A stretch of DNA of 52,734 bases from a virus: IMG/VR virus record IMGVR_UViG_3300033155_001357, positions 1 to 52,734 of that record. One strand, written 5' to 3'. The notes under the pieces were generated by a model. The model saw only the letters and a program-made list of their open reading frames with translations, was not told the origin of the DNA and did not search any database. Position numbers and translations under genes: made by a program. The stretch's first letter is position 1. Each line of letters begins with the position of its first letter. Positions 43,174-49,267 of this stretch are shown one piece after another.

Positions 43174-43278
43174 TTATAGTTCCTTGTCAATGAGAGCCCT
43201 AAGTTTCTTCACTAGCAAAGGGCCAACGAGCCCGAGTAGTAGCCCACCTACTCCACCGATTAGTAGTCCTGTCAACAT
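43174..43278 (-). CDS. Tiny hydrophobic membrane protein, 34 aa
   Basis: ATG at 43278 with AGGAGG nine bases upstream inside the previous gene's end; stop TAA at 43174. Residues ~2-22 are a Gly/Leu membrane helix (LTGLLIGGVGGLLLGLVGPL) followed by a Lys/Arg tail. It sits next to the hairpin array. Size and character resemble type I toxins or small phage membrane peptides; function unknown. Confidence 0.6.
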   Translation of the reverse strand: MLTGLLIGGVGGLLLGLVGPLLVKKLRALIDKEL

Positions 43279-43282
43279 GTTG

Positions 43283-43552
43283 TCACCTCCTGTGTGGCCA
43301 GATCTGACACTTCTTTAGATGCTTTGGTAGCATTATAGTGACAGACCCTTTCTTCTTTATGGTAACACGCTTGTAGTGTTTAAAACCCTGTTGTGATCTA
43401 TCATAGTCACACTTGAGTTCTACATCTACAGTAATAGAGTAAGGATTATTGATAGTTAGTTGGATAGGAGGGTCTGGTACTGCAGCACTTCCAGCGAAGA
43501 TTCCAAGAGCTGCAAATACCAGAAGCGTAAGAAAAAGTGTATGCCAGTACAT
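43283..43552 (-). CDS. Secreted small protein, 89 aa
   Basis: Clear signal peptide (LFLTLLVFAALGIFAGSAAV) then a ~65-residue beta-rich domain with two cysteines (LKCDYD, LKKCQIW) that could form a disulfide, and a basic end. The ribosome site of the next gene is inside its last codons. Probably exported; role unknown. Confidence 0.6.
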   Translation of the reverse strand: MYWHTLFLTLLVFAALGIFAGSAAVPDPPIQLTINNPYSITVDVELKCDYDRSQQGFKHYKRVTIKKKGSVTIMLPKHLKKCQIWPHRR

Positions 43553-44077
43553 TTACTTCTCCAGCTCTGACATCCAATAGACATAACTAGTCCACTGCTC
43601 AGGGATAGAGCCACGGGTAGTGATAGTGAATACAGGAACCCAATTTGGCTGCTCAGGTTGCTTACGCAATCTCATGCCAGCTTCTCTAGGTGTTCTATTA
43701 GCCTTCTTAGCATTACAGTCACTGCAGCAAGAAACAATGTTTTCCCATTGTGTCTTTCCACCACGAGACTTTGGAACAACGTGGTCGTATGTAACATCAC
43801 TGAGACCTAGCTTGCACTTACAGTACATGCACTTCCATCTGTCTCTCGCAAGGATGTTATGCCTGGAGAACTTAACCTTCTTCTTGTGGCGTCTGAAAAG
43901 CTTAACTAAACGAACTACTGCAGGCATCTTAATAACCCAAGACCTACTACGTAGTACTTTGTCCTTGTACTCTTCAATAACCTCTACCTTCCCTAGTGTG
44001 AGTAGGGTTACTGCACGCTGCCATGAGATGGTAGCGACTGCTTGGTAGCTTTGGTCAAGTAGTAGTGTGTTTGTCAT
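43553..44077 (-). CDS. HNH endonuclease
   Basis: 174 residues. ARDRWKCMYCKCKLGLSD, VTYDHVVPKSRGGKTQWEN and CCSDCNAKKANRTPREAGM form the HNH domain of a widespread bacterial and phage family. The N-terminal part (LLLDQSYQAVATISWQRA) is also typical of that family. It may be a homing or general nicking enzyme. Confidence 0.82.
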   Translation of the reverse strand: MTNTLLLDQSYQAVATISWQRAVTLLTLGKVEVIEEYKDKVLRSRSWVIKMPAVVRLVKLFRRHKKKVKFSRHNILARDRWKCMYCKCKLGLSDVTYDHVVPKSRGGKTQWENIVSCCSDCNAKKANRTPREAGMRLRKQPEQPNWVPVFTITTRGSIPEQWTSYVYWMSELEK

Positions 44078-44093
44078 GGGGCACCTCGCCTTC

Positions 44094-44447
44094 TCAGAAT
44101 CTCCATCTGAAATTTACATATGGTCCGTGACCTGTTTCCTCTTTCGCCTTGAGATATTCATATCTATACCTCGAATATGTAAATTGATGACCGAGTAGCA
44201 GACGTGCATGTTTGTTCAGTGGGATTTGTACAGTGATATAAAGATCAAACGCACCCCATCTTCTCGGCATACAAATATGGACGGGCTTCAGCCATTTCTT
44301 TTTCATAGGCTTAAAGCACCATCCAGTTGTTTTACTCCATGATTTAGCGTAGTAATGACGCAGTTCACGGAATGATCTTGCTTCGCTGCTAGTTGTAAAC
44401 AACAATAGCACAGTCATAATTAGTGCTAGCATACGAGCAGTTTTCAT
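44094..44447 (-). CDS. Secreted/outer-membrane-like protein, 117 aa
   Basis: Signal peptide (LALIMTVLLLFTTSSEARS), then a Trp/Arg/Tyr-rich mature part with alternating strands and a terminal NFRWRF typical of outer-membrane-directed strands. A role in superinfection exclusion or adsorption is possible, but unproven. Confidence 0.55.
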   Translation of the reverse strand: MKTARMLALIMTVLLLFTTSSEARSFRELRHYYAKSWSKTTGWCFKPMKKKWLKPVHICMPRRWGAFDLYITVQIPLNKHARLLLGHQFTYSRYRYEYLKAKEETGHGPYVNFRWRF

Positions 44448-44449
44448 TG

Positions 44450-44524
44450 AACGCCCGACAGGATTTGAACCTGCATTGATCTCGGTTCGTAGCCGAGTGC
44501 CTATCCAGATTAGACTACGGGCGC
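44450..44524 (-). tRNA. tRNA-Arg (ACG)
   Basis: Acceptor GCGCCCG pairs with CGGGCGT; anticodon stem CTCGG/CCGAG with loop CTACGAA, anticodon ACG; T-arm CAGG-TTCAAAT-CCTG. Its first ten bases overlap the stop end of the upstream dehydrogenase-like gene. Confidence 0.9.
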
Positions 44525-45591
44525 ATTATTTTAAATTGATCAGGCATTTCATGATGTACTGCTTCTACAATATCATGAAAGCTAATATCATGCATACTTA
44601 GAATACCTCTTGGAAATATTTCCTGGTATACCATGGTAGCGACTGCTGCGACAACATACCCTGTCGCTTGGGCCATAGCTGAGATGTCATTCTCCTTATC
44701 GTAGTCCCATCTGTACCATGTACAAGGTGGTTGTTGATCATACCTTACTCCTAGTATAACAACATCTGGTATCAACTTAGACACACGAGGGAAGATTTCT
44801 GACATGGTACGAATCGCGTCACTCTTTTCTCTCCACAAAATATGCTGTTTGAGAAACTTAAAGTGACTTGTTGGTCTCACTGTCTTGTAGGTTAAAGTCT
44901 TCAGATTATTTACAAACATTTCAGGAGTAGACGACAGTCCACCTGATGTATATGCTGCTTCCATTGGCCAGAGATGAGAGATGGTAAGCCCAAGAGCTTC
45001 AATATACTCTATGTCATGTAGTGTTGGTACTCTTCTTAAACACCCTCCTAAAATTACCTGTGCAGTACCCGTCAGTTCCTGATAGAGCCCTTCTGGACTA
45101 AAAGATAGGGCATGACCGAAGTCAGGTTCACAGATCGATTGTGTGGCTCTCAGGCCTCCACAGTAAATCTCTACATGTTGTTTGCCTTGGAGTACAGCTT
45201 GAGCAGCAATGGATGAGACTATACCTGGGGCTAGTCCACAATCAAGTACTCGTGTAAGGAAGTAGGGACGCTTACGTCTACGTGCAAGAGCTGTACAGGC
45301 GTCGTCTCCACCGAGATCGATGAATCCGATGGCCCCCATGTGTTCTGCTTGATAGACCAGCGCATCATTCTCTTTTGGACTCAAACAACTAATGATTACT
45401 GAGCCTTTAATTAATGGTTTGTAACGAGCAGTAAAGGCTTGGAAACGTCCTTGCCATCCAATGTATTTATCACTGACAATGTGTGATCCTGCTGGATCAA
45501 TGGACACTACCATCTGTTCTGTGCTTTGTCTTAAGAATTTGACAATTGCACGGCCTGTGGCCCCTGCTCCACCAAGTACAATGTATGACAT
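44515..45591 (-). CDS. Saccharopine dehydrogenase-like NAD(P)-binding protein
   Basis: 358 residues. N-terminal Rossmann fold YIVLGGAGATGRAIVKFL, strand VIISCLSP, then DCGLAPGIVSSIAA, the conserved segment of saccharopine/lysine 6-dehydrogenase-like and carboxynorspermidine dehydrogenase-like enzymes. It may act on an amino acid or polyamine. A metabolic dehydrogenase inside a phage tRNA cluster is unexpected. Its stop codon TAG lies at positions 8-10 of tRNA-Arg(ACG). Confidence 0.72.
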   Translation of the reverse strand: MSYIVLGGAGATGRAIVKFLRQSTEQMVVSIDPAGSHIVSDKYIGWQGRFQAFTARYKPLIKGSVIISCLSPKENDALVYQAEHMGAIGFIDLGGDDACTALARRRKRPYFLTRVLDCGLAPGIVSSIAAQAVLQGKQHVEIYCGGLRATQSICEPDFGHALSFSPEGLYQELTGTAQVILGGCLRRVPTLHDIEYIEALGLTISHLWPMEAAYTSGGLSSTPEMFVNNLKTLTYKTVRPTSHFKFLKQHILWREKSDAIRTMSEIFPRVSKLIPDVVILGVRYDQQPPCTWYRWDYDKENDISAMAQATGYVVAAVATMVYQEIFPRGILSMHDISFHDIVEAVHHEMPDQFKIMRP

Positions 45592-45600
45592 GTATGGCTC

Positions 45601-45879
45601 CTAAACATCTGATGCACTACGTTGATTTAGGAAATCACGTTCGCAAGCAAAGACGTACTGTTCAGTTTTTCTCTCTCCTGCTGATAGAACTTGCCAGTGA
45701 TTTTCCCAATTTCCATGCTTATTTTTAAGCCGTAAGTACTTACCTACTACAGCGTATTTTTCAGGTAGCCATGTTGTTGTTAACACCCATCCATGATCAG
45801 AAGATGAAGGTCGTCTTACATTACATTGACGATAGAAGACATCTTTGCTGCCTCCTGTGTACGTTTCACAGATAGTCAT
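45601..45879 (-). CDS. Hypothetical protein, 92 aa
   Basis: Start at the ATG at 45879 because upstream bases belong to tRNA-Arg(CCT). Beta-rich and Trp-rich (GWVLTTTWLPEKYAVVGKY). Function unknown. Confidence 0.55.
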   Translation of the reverse strand: MTICETYTGGSKDVFYRQCNVRRPSSSDHGWVLTTTWLPEKYAVVGKYLRLKNKHGNWENHWQVLSAGERKTEQYVFACERDFLNQRSASDV

Positions 45880-45883
45880 TTTG

Positions 45884-45955
45884 TACCCCAACCAGGTGTC
45901 GAACCTGGGTCTCAACCTTAGGAGGGTTGCGCACTGTCCGTTGTACTATTGGGGC
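45884..45955 (-). tRNA. tRNA-Arg (CCT)
   Basis: Acceptor GCCCCAA/TTGGGGT, anticodon stem CAACC/GGTTG, loop CTCCTAA with anticodon CCT, T-loop TTCGACA. Confidence 0.9.
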
Positions 45956-45956
45956 G

Positions 45957-46235
45957 CTAGTTTGCTTCGTTTGTAATACCTCGAAGCTCTTTGTTGTTCT
46001 TGTAGAACCAAGTAACCATTTCATGGACGCGCTCTTCTTTTACTCCAGATTGCATAACATTCACCATTAGTAGAGAGTAAAGTGTATCAAAAAAGAGAGA
46101 TGTGCGCTCACTATCTTTCAAATCTCCCTTTTCTTCCATCAAGATAAGTAAAGTTTTATGCATGATTCTAGATAGTTTTTTAATTACACCTTTGTAGCTA
46201 CCTTGAGCTACTGACTGTGATCTATCATTTAACAT
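45957..46235 (-). CDS. Hypothetical helical protein, 92 aa
   Basis: Start at 46235 with AAGGAATT upstream; longer reading enters tRNA-Ser. Helical (KKLSRIMHKTLLILMEEKGD). Its stop is one base from the 5' end of tRNA-Arg(CCT). Function unknown. Confidence 0.55.
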   Translation of the reverse strand: MLNDRSQSVAQGSYKGVIKKLSRIMHKTLLILMEEKGDLKDSERTSLFFDTLYSLLMVNVMQSGVKEERVHEMVTWFYKNNKELRGITNEAN

Positions 46236-46247
46236 GCTAATTCCTTG

Positions 46248-46330
46248 CGGAAGGTAGAGGAATCGAACCCCAAGCCTTGCAACTCCCCAGGGGTTCAAAC
46301 CCTGTTGCCAACCATTTAGCGGTACCTTCC
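46248..46330 (-). tRNA. tRNA-Ser (TGA)
   Basis: Acceptor GGAAGGT/ACCTTCC, anticodon stem CAGGG/CCCTG with loop TTTGAAC, anticodon TGA, long variable arm, T-loop TTCGATT. Confidence 0.88.
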
Positions 46331-46457
46331 AATCGCGAGTGCTCTGATCTCTGAGCTATCCCTAGTCAATGTCTGATAATCCTAAAAGGATTCAAGGTGC
46401 GTAACACAATCAGATATTTTCTAGAGAATTGGATTCAAACCAATGACCCCTCGCGTG
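46331..46457 (-). tRNA. Circularly permuted tRNA-like gene, anticodon TTC if joined
   Basis: In transcription order: 3' half 46454-46420 (anticodon-stem GCGAG, GGGTC, T-arm ATTGG-TTTGAAT-CCAAT, acceptor TCTCTAG, A), a 54-base linker, then 5' half 46365-46335 (acceptor CTAGGGA, TA, D-arm GCTC..GAGC, A, CTCGC). Acceptors pair 7/7 (one G-T) and anticodon stems 5/5. Leftover CAC (46457-46455) and GATT (46334-46331) would join to a seven-base loop GATTCAC, anticodon TTC (Glu). Base 33 is A, T-loop base 56 is T and G18G19 is altered, so it is unusual or decaying. The linker itself pairs (TCTGAT/ATCAGA, AATCC/GGATT). Confidence 0.6.
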
Positions 46458-46528
46458 TGCGACTACTGAGAATCGAACTCAGATTACAGACATGGCAAGC
46501 CTGTGTCCTACCATTAAACGACAGTCGC
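46458..46528 (-). tRNA. tRNA-Gly (GCC)
   Basis: Acceptor GCGACTG/TAGTCGC, anticodon stem CAGGC/GTCTG, loop TTGCCAT with anticodon GCC, T-arm CTGAG-TTCGATT-CTCAG. Confidence 0.92.
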
Positions 46529-46529
46529 G

Positions 46530-46745
46530 TTAAATATTTTCAAGAGCATCTAGTCTTTCACACAGATCATCATCTGTTTGATACAAGTGGAGGTCACATG
46601 CTCTCGTTGCTTTTGTAGTTCTGTCTCCATCATACAATACAAAGACGTAATCATTAGTGACTTTTGCTATCCATCCAAGTTCTCTTGGTGGTCCCTTATA
46701 CTCTACATCTCTACCTATATTTTTCTTGGCTTGTTCTAGTGTCAT
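46530..46745 (-). CDS. Hypothetical protein, 71 aa
   Basis: Small beta-rich protein (IGRDVEYKGPPRELGWIAKV, then YVFVLYDGDRTTKAT) like small Tudor/SH3-type phage proteins of unknown role. Fits exactly between tRNA-Ser(GGA) and tRNA-Gly. Confidence 0.6.
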   Translation of the reverse strand: MTLEQAKKNIGRDVEYKGPPRELGWIAKVTNDYVFVLYDGDRTTKATRACDLHLYQTDDDLCERLDALENI

Positions 46746-46749
46746 CTTG

Positions 46750-46833
46750 CGGAAAGGACTGGAATCGAACCAGCTGGGCCTTGCAGCCCTAACACGCTTC
46801 CAACGTGCTTGCGTACCTTACACATCCCTTTCC
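46750..46833 (-). tRNA. tRNA-Ser (GGA)
   Basis: Acceptor GGAAAGG/CCTTTCC, anticodon stem GCACG/CGTGT, loop TTGGAAG with anticodon GGA, long variable arm, T-loop TTCGATT. Confidence 0.92.
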
Positions 46834-46835
46834 AA

Positions 46836-46910
46836 GTGGTCTAGCGCTAGTGTTACCTAGGCACCCCGCTCAAGACTTCGGTCCCTCGACCGAGGGGCTT
46901 TGTTGACCAC
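46836..46910 (-). ncRNA. tRNA-sized structured RNA between two tRNA-Ser genes
   Basis: 75 bases closed by GTGGTC/GACCAC. Inside are CCCC/GGGG around the hairpin TCGGTC-GAGG-GACCGA, and a CTAGCGCTAG hairpin. There is no T-loop consensus, so it is not a normal tRNA. Excision of the flanking tRNAs would release it as a free RNA. Function unknown. Confidence 0.4.
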
Positions 46911-46916
46911 AGAGCC

Positions 46917-47003
46917 TGGCGGCTAAGACAGGAATCGAACCTGCTGGGCCTTTCAACCCTGACTGGTTAGCAACCAGCTCCCGTACCTTACGAGTCCTTA
47001 GCC
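46917..47003 (-). tRNA. tRNA-Ser (GCT), CCA encoded
   Basis: Acceptor GGCTAAG/CTTAGCC, anticodon stem GCTGG/CCAGT, loop TTGCTAA with anticodon GCT, long variable arm, T-loop TTCGATT, followed by G-CCA in the DNA. Confidence 0.92.
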
Positions 47004-47170
47004 AATGTCGTAGAGTTAGCTTTTCAGTGCACAACCAACTCTACTCAGGTTATCTATCAGGTTTCCTCTGTCAGGCTCTCTTGTTTAATAGAAGCTCTCT
47101 CCTTAATCGGATTCTTCTGGGTCTATTTATGCCTGCGTTTATCTGTAGTGACCAGTTACAGAGCAACATG
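47004..47170 (-). other. Spacer between tRNAs with two stem structures
   Basis: No open frame of note. GTAGAGTT/AACTCTAC pairs over 47010-47044 (8 of 8), and CAGGC/GCCTG encloses AATA..GAAG/CTTC..TATT over 47072-47135. CCTGA occurs three times at 12-14 base intervals. Possibly a small RNA or tRNA remnant. Confidence 0.35.
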
Positions 47171-47247
47171 TGGGCGCGGCAGGACTCGAACCTGCGATGA
47201 TTAACTGGATGTAACCCAGCCGCGTTCGCCGCTCCGCTCACGCGCCC
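47171..47247 (-). tRNA. tRNA-Val (TAC)
   Basis: Acceptor GGGCGCG/CGCGCCC, anticodon arm GCTGG-GTTACAT-CCAGT with anticodon TAC, T-arm GCAGG-TTCGAGT-CCTGC. The upstream gene's stop is inside its first ten bases. Confidence 0.88.
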
Positions 47248-47414
47248 TCTTGTTCTCCAAACATTGCTACATAGTATTCTTTAATTTCTTCTGTTGTCAA
47301 CTTACCTAGTATTTCTGTATGTGTATGTGCCATGAGAGGAAAGAGATGACGGGGTAGGCCACTGTGTTGTGTCTCTGCCCACGCTATTTTACTGATCATT
47401 TCTACTCTAGTCAT
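47238..47414 (-). CDS. Hypothetical protein, 58 aa, ending inside tRNA-Val
   Basis: ATG at 47414 with GGTGGAG upstream; the longer frame crosses a tRNA fragment and another gene. MISKIAWAETQHSGLPRHLF, then a helical end. Stop TGA at 47238-47240 lies in the acceptor region of tRNA-Val(TAC). Confidence 0.55.
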   Translation of the reverse strand: MTRVEMISKIAWAETQHSGLPRHLFPLMAHTHTEILGKLTTEEIKEYYVAMFGEQEGA

Positions 47415-47416
47415 GG

Positions 47417-47441
47417 TACTCCACCCAGGAATCGAACCCGG
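47417..47441 (-). pseudogene. tRNA 3' fragment (T-arm and acceptor)
   Basis: CCGGG-TTCGATT-CCTGG followed by GTGGAGT is an intact T-arm and acceptor 3' strand, but no matching 5' half or anticodon arm is upstream; that DNA is the end of another small gene. Confidence 0.5.
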
Positions 47442-47451
47442 CGTATTGCAT

Positions 47452-47631
47452 TTAGTGCCAAGACCATTCGTATCCATCTTGGATTCTTTGTTTTTCTTTA
47501 GATGTGTCGCCAAGTACTTCTCTGGCATTGTTTACTTCTCGTGTATCAACCCAGCCAGTCTTTATATCTAGGTGATAAAGCATAAGCTCATACAGTGCTT
47601 GTCTAAGTTGGGCTATTTCTTGGTCTTCCAT
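47452..47631 (-). CDS. Hypothetical helical protein, 59 aa
   Basis: ATG at 47631, stop TAA at 47452. Helical N-terminus (QEIAQLRQALYELMLYHLD), polar C-terminus ending YEWSWH. Fills the gap between tRNA-Arg(TCT) and the 58-residue gene. Function unknown. Confidence 0.5.
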   Translation of the reverse strand: MEDQEIAQLRQALYELMLYHLDIKTGWVDTREVNNAREVLGDTSKEKQRIQDGYEWSWH

Positions 47632-47653
47632 TTTGTCTCACTAATTCTTCTAG

Positions 47654-47726
47654 CACGGGTGACAGGACTCGAACCTGCATGTCGTCGGGGTAGAAACCCG
47701 ATGCCTATCCATTAGACTACACCCGC
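47654..47726 (-). tRNA. tRNA-Arg (TCT)
   Basis: Acceptor GCGGGTG/CACCCGT, anticodon stem TCGGG/CCCGA, loop TTTCTAC with anticodon TCT, T-arm GCAGG-TTCGAGT-CCTGT. The HNH gene upstream ends inside it. Confidence 0.93.
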
Positions 47727-48041
47727 ATGTAGCTTGCGATGGCAATTAGAACACAGTACATCGCATTTTTTGATCTCTTCCAAAATTCTTTTAATGCTGT
47801 ATGAGCTAGCTACCATTTTGCTAATTGTTTCATCTTTCTTCTCTGCGTCTCGATGATGAAAATCTAAACAACAGGATTCTGCTTCTGGGCATTTCATACA
47901 TGATAATGTTTCTTTGTATGATTCATACCATGCTTTGATTTTTTGTTTGTTAGCTTTAATCCATTCTTTTTGTCTGTTTGGATTCTTTGAATACCAAAGA
48001 CGTTGGTACGCTCGTTTATCTTCTATGTTTTTGTAAGTCAT
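47712..48041 (-). CDS. Small HNH-type endonuclease
   Basis: 109 residues. Basic helical N-terminus (WYSKNPNRQKEWIKANKQK), CMKCPE, CLDFHHRD and LCSNCHRKLHAG make a short HNH-type zinc nuclease common in phages. Likely a homing enzyme tied to the tRNA cluster. The stop TAG lies within tRNA-Arg(TCT). Confidence 0.75.
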   Translation of the reverse strand: MTYKNIEDKRAYQRLWYSKNPNRQKEWIKANKQKIKAWYESYKETLSCMKCPEAESCCLDFHHRDAEKKDETISKMVASSYSIKRILEEIKKCDVLCSNCHRKLHAGVV

Positions 48042-48117
48042 GCCTTATTCTACAACAAGGTTTCTAAATCTACAACAGATTAGAAGTCTAGCATGGCTTC
48101 CTTACCGTGGAGCATTG

Positions 48118-48188
48118 AGAGTCCGGTCGGAGTCGAACCGACGTTGCTGGGGTTGCAATCCAGTGCCTAGCCTCTTGGCGACGAACTC
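48118..48188 (-). tRNA. tRNA-Cys (GCA)
   Basis: Acceptor GAGTTCG/CGGACTC, anticodon loop TTGCAAC with anticodon GCA (the pair closing the loop is mismatched), T-arm GTCGG-TTCGACT-CCGAC. Confidence 0.9.
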
Positions 48189-48276
48189 AATCACGGTGTC
48201 GCATTTTGTGTCTTACATACAATACAACACCGAGTACTGCTATACCAAGTACAATCTTAAGGATTGTGAGGATCAT
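48187..48276 (-). CDS. Tiny membrane peptide, 29 aa
   Basis: ATG at 48276, stop TGA overlapping the first two bases of tRNA-Cys. Residues ~2-20 are hydrophobic (ILTILKIVLGIAVLGVVLYV) then a basic tail. No strong ribosome site, so it is tentative. Confidence 0.4.
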   Translation of the reverse strand: MILTILKIVLGIAVLGVVLYVRHKMRHRD

Positions 48277-48346
48277 AAATGTTTAAGTCTCCGAGATCTT
48301 TATCACTTTGCTTTGGAGGGATTGACCAATCCCAATTTGGTACGCT

Positions 48347-48553
48347 TCAACCATATTCTCCACAGTTAGAGTCAGTTATTACTGGTGTGTCTACGCTAGC
48401 ATCTTTTGGATGAATTACCCAGCTCCATGGTTGATCAGTATATTGTATTGATACTGCATCAGGCCTTGTGTCTGATCGTGGTTGCCAGTTATCTCCACAT
48501 CCGTTACACATGAAGAAAGATAGGCATGAGATGATAACACCTAGCCATTTCAT
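48347..48553 (-). CDS. Small putative lipoprotein, 68 aa
   Basis: Signal peptide with a lipobox-like end (LSFFMCNGC, then GDN), followed by ~50 polar residues. It could be an outer-membrane lipoprotein such as an o-spanin or exclusion factor; no partner gene proves either. Between it and tRNA-Cys only the tiny membrane peptide is found. Confidence 0.55.
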   Translation of the reverse strand: MKWLGVIISCLSFFMCNGCGDNWQPRSDTRPDAVSIQYTDQPWSWVIHPKDASVDTPVITDSNCGEYG

Positions 48554-48555
48554 GG

Positions 48556-48948
48556 TTACTTCAATCCAAAAGATGTGTAAGACATGTTACTTGCTGCTAC
48601 TGCCTTCCATTCCCATTCATCCTGAACCCATGCTTTGTAATTATCAGCAGTCAATTCGATCTCTTCATCTTGTGCCATTGTTAACATACCAATGACTTGG
48701 TCATATGAACTAGTATAAGTTACAGGAGTGGGGAGATGAAAATTAAGCCATGTACTATGATGTCCAGCTAGTTTGTTAGCCTTAATCAGCCGTGCTCTCT
48801 TTCTCAATTGCTTAACACACTCAGCGGTATATCCTTCCATAGCTACCTTATACTCTTCGCTATGTTTTTCTCGGTTCTCTTTTAGAACCAAAAGTAACTC
48901 ATCTACCTTAACAGTAACTTCAAGATTTACATTTTGAAACATGTTCAT
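48556..48948 (-). CDS. Conserved-looking phage protein, 130 aa
   Basis: Helical N-terminus, then LPTPVTYTSSYDQVIGMLTM and a Trp-rich end (VQDEWEWKAVAASN), a pattern I associate with small conserved phage proteins of unknown function. Starts after a GGAGATG ribosome site just below tRNA-Trp. Confidence 0.6.
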   Translation of the reverse strand: MNMFQNVNLEVTVKVDELLLVLKENREKHSEEYKVAMEGYTAECVKQLRKRARLIKANKLAGHHSTWLNFHLPTPVTYTSSYDQVIGMLTMAQDEEIELTADNYKAWVQDEWEWKAVAASNMSYTSFGLK

Positions 48949-48956
48949 CTCCTTTG

Positions 48957-49028
48957 CAGATCACCGGAGACTCGAACTCCGCTTCCAGCCGGTTTTGGAG
49001 ACCAGCGAGCTTACCCTGAGCGTGATCC
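48957..49028 (-). tRNA. tRNA-Trp (CCA anticodon)
   Basis: Acceptor GGATCAC/GTGATCT, anticodon stem CTGGT/ACCGG, loop CTCCAAA with anticodon CCA, T-arm CGGAG-TTCGAGT-CTCCG. Confidence 0.92.
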
Positions 49029-49030
49029 AT

Positions 49031-49267
49031 TTAATTAAAATATTTTCTCATTTCTTCTATTTTCTGAAGATTTTTCTCTGCTTTTTCAATGTCTTTTCTG
49101 AACTCTCCTTCCATCATATCAAGCATTGAAACACCTTCTGCAATGGTGATACAAGTTCTCAACATTTCATGGATTTCTTTAAAGACTCTAAGTACTAGTC
49201 CAAAAGGAATAGCAACTAGTAACATCAAGATACATGCTAGTCTGTAAGCCCAGTTTGTCTTAGTCAT
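49031..49267 (-). CDS. Membrane protein, 78 aa
   Basis: Start at 49267, eight bases before the upstream stop (GGGAGAAAG). One transmembrane helix (ACILMLLVAIPFGLVLRVF) then a helical cytoplasmic tail. Ends two bases from tRNA-Trp. Function unknown. Confidence 0.55.
   Translation of the reverse strand: MTKTNWAYRLACILMLLVAIPFGLVLRVFKEIHEMLRTCITIAEGVSMLDMMEGEFRKDIEKAEKNLQKIEEMRKYFN

Noticed and set aside
47408-47517. Complete tRNA with a long arm or intron ending at 47417
   Set aside because: GTACTT/GGAGTAC can pair, but no anticodon arm with T at position 33 is possible and the DNA encodes a credible 59-residue protein.
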